DNA of 9,592 nt from JAFGBH01 sp964430915 (GTDB lineage: Bacteria > Desulfobacterota > Syntrophia > Syntrophales > UBA2210). Each line of letters opens with the position of its first letter. Position 1 is the first letter of the stretch. The notes under the pieces were generated by a model. The model was not told the DNA's origin. It made no database searches and worked only from the letters and a program-made list of their open reading frames with translations. The stretch is from NCBI GenBank assembly GCA_964430915.1, contig CAYSHT010000083.1, positions 1-9,592 of the forward strand. The letters run 5' to 3'. Position numbers and translations under genes: made by a program. Shown in pieces: positions 6,304 through 9,592 of this stretch.

Positions 6304-6405
6304 ATAAAGTCACAAAGTGGCCGGTGATCGGGTATTCGTTTCCGTCCAGAATAGTAAAATTTCCATACCGCAGTATGTAGCGATCCTTTTTAAAGGGTAT
6401 AGGTA

Positions 6406-7116
6406 ATGAGGATACACTCCAGGGTAATCAATAGAACAACTCTTTTTGCCCGAATGACCCTTCTTCTCTGCCTTTCTGTGTTTATTGCCGGCTGCGCCTC
6501 AAACAGAGGCGTGGTGACAAAGTCTTTTTACCGCGAGGGCGACCTCAATATAAAAAAGATTGGAATAATCCCTTTTCAGAAAGTTGTATCAGACGACCCG
6601 TCGCAGAAATTCATGAGGTGCCCACTCTGTGGCACTATCCTGAGGACCTGCGAACTCAAGAACAACCCTGAAGTAACTATTGAGGAGTTCTTCACGAACG
6701 GGCTCAGATCCCGCGGCAGATATATTATTCTGTCGTCGGAGAGGACACAGGGCATATACACAAGGATATCGTCCAGTTCCTTTAATGCTCTGCCTCTAGA
6801 GGTATTCCAGGAGGTAGGCAGAGAACTCGGTGTTGATGGGGTTATTGCAGGGTATGTCTTCTGTTACAGGGAGAGGAAAGGGTATCCCTGGTCGGTGGAA
6901 AGGCCCGCATCGGTGACCTTCAGCGTTCATCTTATCAGGGTCGATGACGGGGCCCTGGTATGGAGAGGAACATTTGACAAGACCCAGCGTTCGCTCATGG
7001 AAGACCTTCTTGATATAGGTTCCTTCATACGCCAGGGCGGGAAATGGGCCACGGCACAGAAGCTCTCGGAAGAGGGAGTGGAGGGAATAGTCGAAACCTT
7101 CCCCGGACTCAACTGA
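6406..7116 (+). CDS. Outer-membrane-type lipoprotein with cysteine cluster, LpoB/CsgG-like fold
   Basis: This 236-residue protein has a lipoprotein signal with lipobox IAGC (C30). After a short linker, KKIGIIPF (50-57) starts a domain that continues as ELGVDGVIAGYVFCYRER, VTFSVHLIRVDDGALVWRGTFD and a final GVEGIVETFP helix. That order of strands is typical of the GNA1162/LpoB/CsgG-like lipoprotein fold, which is used in cell-envelope assembly. An unusual insert RCPLCGTILRTC holds C72, C75 and C82, which could form disulfides or bind a metal. ATG 6406 has AAGGG eight bases upstream. It starts 102 bases after hisB with no clear terminator between, so it may share the transcript, but its function is unrelated. 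The exact role is unknown. Confidence 0.75.
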   Translation: MRIHSRVINRTTLFARMTLLLCLSVFIAGCASNRGVVTKSFYREGDLNIKKIGIIPFQKVVSDDPSQKFMRCPLCGTILRTCELKNNPEVTIEEFFTNGLRSRGRYIILSSERTQGIYTRISSSSFNALPLEVFQEVGRELGVDGVIAGYVFCYRERKGYPWSVERPASVTFSVHLIRVDDGALVWRGTFDKTQRSLMEDLLDIGSFIRQGGKWATAQKLSEEGVEGIVETFPGLN

Positions 7117-7238
7117 AACTACCCGGAATTTTCACGGTAACACCCTGTCGAAATCATTGTACCCCACCGATTTTTATTGTTAACCTTTCATTCTATATAA
7201 GCACTCTCCCCAGTATAGAAGGAGAAATCATTGAAGAC

Positions 7239-7259
7239 CCCCGGAGCACGCCCCCGGGG
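7239..7259 (+). repeat. Short GC-rich hairpin upstream of the TetR promoter
   Basis: CCCCGG (7239-7244) and CCGGGG (7254-7259) form a six-pair all-GC stem with a nine-base loop, in otherwise AT-rich intergenic DNA. No T-run follows, so it is not a standard terminator, though it may end the upstream lipoprotein transcript. Confidence 0.3.
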
Positions 7260-7290
7260 ACCGCACTCGCAATTTAGTTCAAGTGTTCCC

Positions 7291-7319
7291 TTGAATAATA
7301 GATGACTGTGTTGTATAAA
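7291..7319 (+). promoter_or_regulatory. Promoter of the TetR operon
   Basis: TTGAAT (7291-7296) and TATAAA (7314-7319) are separated by exactly 17 bases and match sigma-70 boxes at 4/6 and 5/6. The predicted start, near 7326, falls inside the palindrome 7324-7341. The -35 box also overlaps a dyad TTCAAG-tgttcc-CTTGAA (7278-7295). Confidence 0.6.
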
Positions 7320-7323
7320 CAGG

Positions 7324-7341
7324 GTAATGAATCTTCATTAC
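7324..7341. promoter_or_regulatory. 18-base palindrome, candidate TetR operator
   Basis: GTAATGAA-TC-TTCATTAC is perfect over both eight-base arms. It covers the predicted transcription start and lies 20 bases before the ATG of the TetR gene, the usual place for an autorepressor operator. Size and symmetry fit a TetR dimer. The binding itself is inferred. Confidence 0.55.
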
Positions 7342-7361
7342 TCTTAAATGGAGGACGAAAG

Positions 7362-8009
7362 ATGTCAAAAATTTCCGAAAGGAAAAGAGAGGAAACCAGA
7401 GAAAAAATCGTCGACGCGGCGTGCCAGCTTTTCAGCCAGCATGGCTATCATAATACACAGGTTATGGATATTGTAAAGGCGGTGGGTATGTCGGCCGGCA
7501 CCTTTTACAACTACTTCATAGACAAGCGAGAACTCTTCGAACAGATTACCATGGATGGGCTAACAACACTCCGGGTCCATGTGAAGATGCTGAGAAAACC
7601 CGTTGACATTTGGGATAGAGAAGAGAGGAGAGAGACAATAGGAGAGACGTTTACGGCCATTTACGATTACGTCGACAGCAACCCCCAGCAGTTGCTTATG
7701 CTGTTGCGTGGGAGTTTCGGTGTCGACAAGGAATTGAATATCAATGTCTGGAATTCCTTCAGGGGCTTTGCCGAGGACGTGGCGGAGGATATTCAGGGCT
7801 GGATAGACGAGGGTGTGGTTGAGGGGGCAAACCCGGTACTTTTCGGCCATGCCGTCGTGGGCATGTGTCTCCAGTTGATCCACAGCTACCTTGTCGAAAG
7901 AATTATCACCCGTCAGGAAGTCATCGACAATTCAATAAAACTGATCCTCGCGATGTTCGAGGCCTATCTCACGGAGGAAGGTAGAAAGAGATTGGAAGAT
8001 CAGAAATAG
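7362..8009 (+). CDS. TetR/AcrR-family transcriptional regulator
   Basis: From ATG 7362 this is a 215-residue repressor-type regulator. The N-terminal DNA-binding domain is typical: TREKIVDAACQLFSQHGYHNT (12-32), then the helix-turn-helix VMDIVKAVGMSAGTFYNYFIDKRELF (34-59). The helical C-terminal domain should bind the inducer, probably an acyl-CoA or aromatic compound given the dehydratase-family gene downstream, but this is inference. ATG 7362 has GGAGGA six bases upstream. An upstream in-frame ATG at 7302 would place coding sequence over the -10 box and the palindrome and is rejected. The gene ends 21 bases before the 428-residue protein gene on the same strand, so it probably controls its own operon. 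Confidence 0.93.
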   Translation: MSKISERKREETREKIVDAACQLFSQHGYHNTQVMDIVKAVGMSAGTFYNYFIDKRELFEQITMDGLTTLRVHVKMLRKPVDIWDREERRETIGETFTAIYDYVDSNPQQLLMLLRGSFGVDKELNINVWNSFRGFAEDVAEDIQGWIDEGVVEGANPVLFGHAVVGMCLQLIHSYLVERIITRQEVIDNSIKLILAMFEAYLTEEGRKRLEDQK

Positions 8010-8030
8010 ATAAATCGGAGGTGACGGAGG

Positions 8031-9317
8031 ATGAACACCACTGAAAGTCGAGACCAGATCTCTCAGATATCGGCAAGAGTAATTGCAGAGGTCATAAAGT
8101 CGGCCGGCGCGAAGACCCTCCTAGTTGAGGTGGCAGACAACCTCATCAATTCCTGGGAAGAAATGGGCGGGATCAGGGCCAGACTCGCACCACCAATCCG
8201 TCGGATTGTCTCTAAATGCCTGCGGCCGGGGAGGAATGGTTCGAGAGGGAACATATCGGCCGATATGGGAAAACTCCTGACAACATGGGCCCGGAAGGTG
8301 AATGCAGATCATGCCGGTGATCCGGTCTGTCATGCAGAAACCAGGGGAGAGGCTATTCACACCTTCCTCGCAAATACTGACTTCGGCGAGATCAGGGAGA
8401 TGGTGGAAAATTCTGAAGAATGCGCCCTGAAAACGGTGGAGGCCTTCAACGAGAATCTGTGGAAATATCCCGCCAAGGTCGGCAGCATTTTGGGGACGCT
8501 CCTTGCCGCGGCGAATACGGGAATACGATCGACCAGGGAGGTCCTGAGGCCTGTTGAGAAAAACGTGAGTCCCGATCTCCTGGCAGACCTTCTCCTGTCA
8601 CTCCTGAAGGGGTTGAATGCCAAGGAGGTGGCAAATCTGGTGAACTCGCTCTGTGAACTGACAAGGCGATTCCACACCGGGAGTTCTCTCTTGGCACGGG
8701 GAGGGAAGCCCCTGTTCCAGATTTATCTCACCGAGCTTCTCGAGGAGGCGCTCCCGACTATCGATCCGGTGCTCCTCGGAAAGGCAAAGATCGCCCTGGC
8801 AGAAGACAGTGGGGCTATAGCCAGCGCTCTGGCAGATGCCCTTTCCCGCAATCCCGACCTTCTCCTGGAGATGGTTTCTTCCTATGGAGCAGTGAAGACC
8901 CCATTGATCACGGGGGCATCCCGAAAGGTTCGCCTCTTTGAGGAAGTCGATCAGGGGCAGCTTGCTGATGCGGTTTCACGGGGCCTGTCCGATCTCGACA
9001 CCTATGAGATCTCCGAGCTCATCAACGCTGCCATCAGAATTGTCAACAGGGTTCATGAGGAAAGGCCCGATGTTATTTCAAGCCTGCTGAGTTCCGTCGT
9101 GAATTCCATCAATACGGCAGAAATTAAAACAGCATCTGAATGGATAATCCCCGAGATTACAGAGGTCCTCAGGCCGGTGACGTCGGAGGTAGCCCCGAGT
9201 CTCATTCGAGGTCTCTCTGAAATACTCGCACCCGAAGATGGATTTGAAACTGACGAGCACGAAGAGGCCTTTAAAACCCTGCAGGTACGGCTCGGTGTAA
9301 CCGGGGGTGTGCAATGA
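8031..9317 (+). CDS. Unrecognised 428-residue all-helical repeat protein in a dehydratase operon
   Basis: I do not recognise this family. It has no signal peptide or membrane segment and should be cytoplasmic. The sequence is almost entirely amphipathic helix, with weak internal repeats: DLLADLLLSLLKGLNAKEVANLVNS (182-206) resembles GQLADAVSRGLSDLDTYEISELINA (309-333), both leading to a R..H end (RRFH, NRVH), and EVLRPV....V.P.L recurs at 170-184 and 378-391. This suggests an armadillo/HEAT-like curved scaffold. Four cysteines (C63, C100, C131, C208) are scattered without a cluster motif. ATG 8031 has GGAGGTG seven bases upstream. Its stop overlaps the next start in ATGA, so it is made together with a 2-hydroxyacyl-CoA dehydratase family subunit. 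A role in assembly or partner binding is only inferred. Confidence 0.88.
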   Translation: MNTTESRDQISQISARVIAEVIKSAGAKTLLVEVADNLINSWEEMGGIRARLAPPIRRIVSKCLRPGRNGSRGNISADMGKLLTTWARKVNADHAGDPVCHAETRGEAIHTFLANTDFGEIREMVENSEECALKTVEAFNENLWKYPAKVGSILGTLLAAANTGIRSTREVLRPVEKNVSPDLLADLLLSLLKGLNAKEVANLVNSLCELTRRFHTGSSLLARGGKPLFQIYLTELLEEALPTIDPVLLGKAKIALAEDSGAIASALADALSRNPDLLLEMVSSYGAVKTPLITGASRKVRLFEEVDQGQLADAVSRGLSDLDTYEISELINAAIRIVNRVHEERPDVISSLLSSVVNSINTAEIKTASEWIIPEITEVLRPVTSEVAPSLIRGLSEILAPEDGFETDEHEEAFKTLQVRLGVTGGVQ

Positions 9318-9592
9318 TTTCGGAAATACGGGACATAGCGAGATCTGTCAATAATCGATATATTGAAACGTGGAAGAGCAAAGGGAATAAGATCGTCGGC
9401 TTTCCCTGCACCTTCGTACCGGAGGAAATTCTTCATGCCGCGGGACTACTTCCCTTCAGGCTTCGCGGTGTGGGCACAAAAACCCTTTCTATTGGTGACA
9501 CATACTACGGTCCGGTCATCTGCAGTTTCCCAAAATGCATACTTCAGCTCGCAGGCCAGGGGGACTATTCATTTCTTGATGGGACGATCATC
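9314..9592 (+). CDS. 2-hydroxyacyl-CoA dehydratase / benzoyl-CoA reductase family subunit, N-terminal part
   Basis: The gene starts at ATG 9314, overlapping the preceding stop, and is still open at the window end after 93 codons. The N-terminus matches the HgdB/HgdC, FldB/FldC and BcrB/BcrC family: GFPCTFVPEEILHAAGLLPF (29-48) with C32, the usual iron-sulfur cluster ligand, then GDTYYGPVICSFPKC (61-75) with C70 in the second family-typical cysteine position. Members bind a [4Fe-4S] cluster and, with an ATP-dependent activator, catalyse radical dehydration of 2-hydroxyacyl-CoA or reduction of benzoyl-CoA-type rings in strict anaerobes. Which substrate and which subunit this is cannot be decided from the N-terminus. 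The partner subunit and activator may lie just past the window. Confidence 0.88.
   Translation, partial: MISEIRDIARSVNNRYIETWKSKGNKIVGFPCTFVPEEILHAAGLLPFRLRGVGTKTLSIGDTYYGPVICSFPKCILQLAGQGDYSFLDGTII

Noticed and set aside
6317..6406. 29-codon GTG-start ORF between hisB and the lipoprotein, with a stop overlapping the next start (TAATG)
   Set aside because: No ribosome-binding site precedes the GTG and the peptide shows no features, so the overlap alone is not enough.
7220..7309. Small ORF from TTG 7231 preceded by AAGGAGA
   Set aside because: The non-ATG start, the Pro/Gly/Arg-rich peptide produced by a GC hairpin and the overlap with the TetR promoter make coding unlikely.
7302..7361. Longer TetR reading from ATG 7302
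   Set aside because: It would code through the -10 box and the operator palindrome and lacks a ribosome-binding site, while ATG 7362 has a well-placed GGAGGA.

Overview
The window looks like a contig from an anaerobic bacterium of the Desulfobacterota ('deltaproteobacteria', Syntrophales/Syntrophorhabdales-like). This is an inference from gene content: a TRAP dicarboxylate-type transporter, a compact hisI-hisG-hisB cluster with a long-form HisG, and a TetR-headed operon leading into a 2-hydroxyacyl-CoA dehydratase / benzoyl-CoA reductase family subunit. A run of exactly 100 N (2574-2673) is a scaffolding gap, so the sequence is probably a draft or metagenome assembly.

Layout. (1) 44-3428, minus strand, reads dctP -> dctQ -> dctM -> a 3D-domain lipoprotein. 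The dctQ/dctM pair overlaps by ATGA, a hairpin with U.G wobbles sits between dctP and dctQ, and the gap removes part of DctP. (2) 3429-3892 is a 464-base gene-free stretch. It holds a plausible long leader for the TRAP operon: a perfect TTGACA box, a Phe/Tyr-rich 20-codon mini-ORF, a hairpin with a T-rich tail, two further dyads and a strong ribosome-binding site. (3) 3893-4198, minus, is a small protein with two membrane segments and a highly charged coiled-coil tail; its membrane part recalls magnetosome protein MamI. (4) 4199-4454 is the divergent control region, with a hairpin and a small ORF whose stop overlaps the hisI start. (5) 4455-6303, plus, is hisI-hisG-hisB (histidine biosynthesis steps 3, 1 and 7), tightly packed. 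(6) 6406-7116, plus, is a lipoprotein with a cysteine cluster and an LpoB/CsgG-like domain. (7) 7291-9592, plus, begins with a TetR regulator that has a good promoter and an 18-base palindrome over its predicted transcription start. An unrecognised 428-residue all-helical repeat protein follows, then the start of a 2-hydroxyacyl-CoA dehydratase family subunit that overlaps it by ATGA and runs off the window.

How the genes work together. The TRAP genes should import an organic acid using an ion gradient, with DctP as the periplasmic receptor. The his genes are an ordinary biosynthetic block, and the remaining his genes must lie elsewhere. The last operon looks like a regulated anaerobic acyl-CoA (possibly aromatic) pathway. 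The points most worth following are the helical protein coupled to the dehydratase, the candidate Phe/Tyr leader peptide in front of the TRAP operon, and the MamI-like small protein. No tRNA, rRNA, CRISPR array or insertion sequence was seen.
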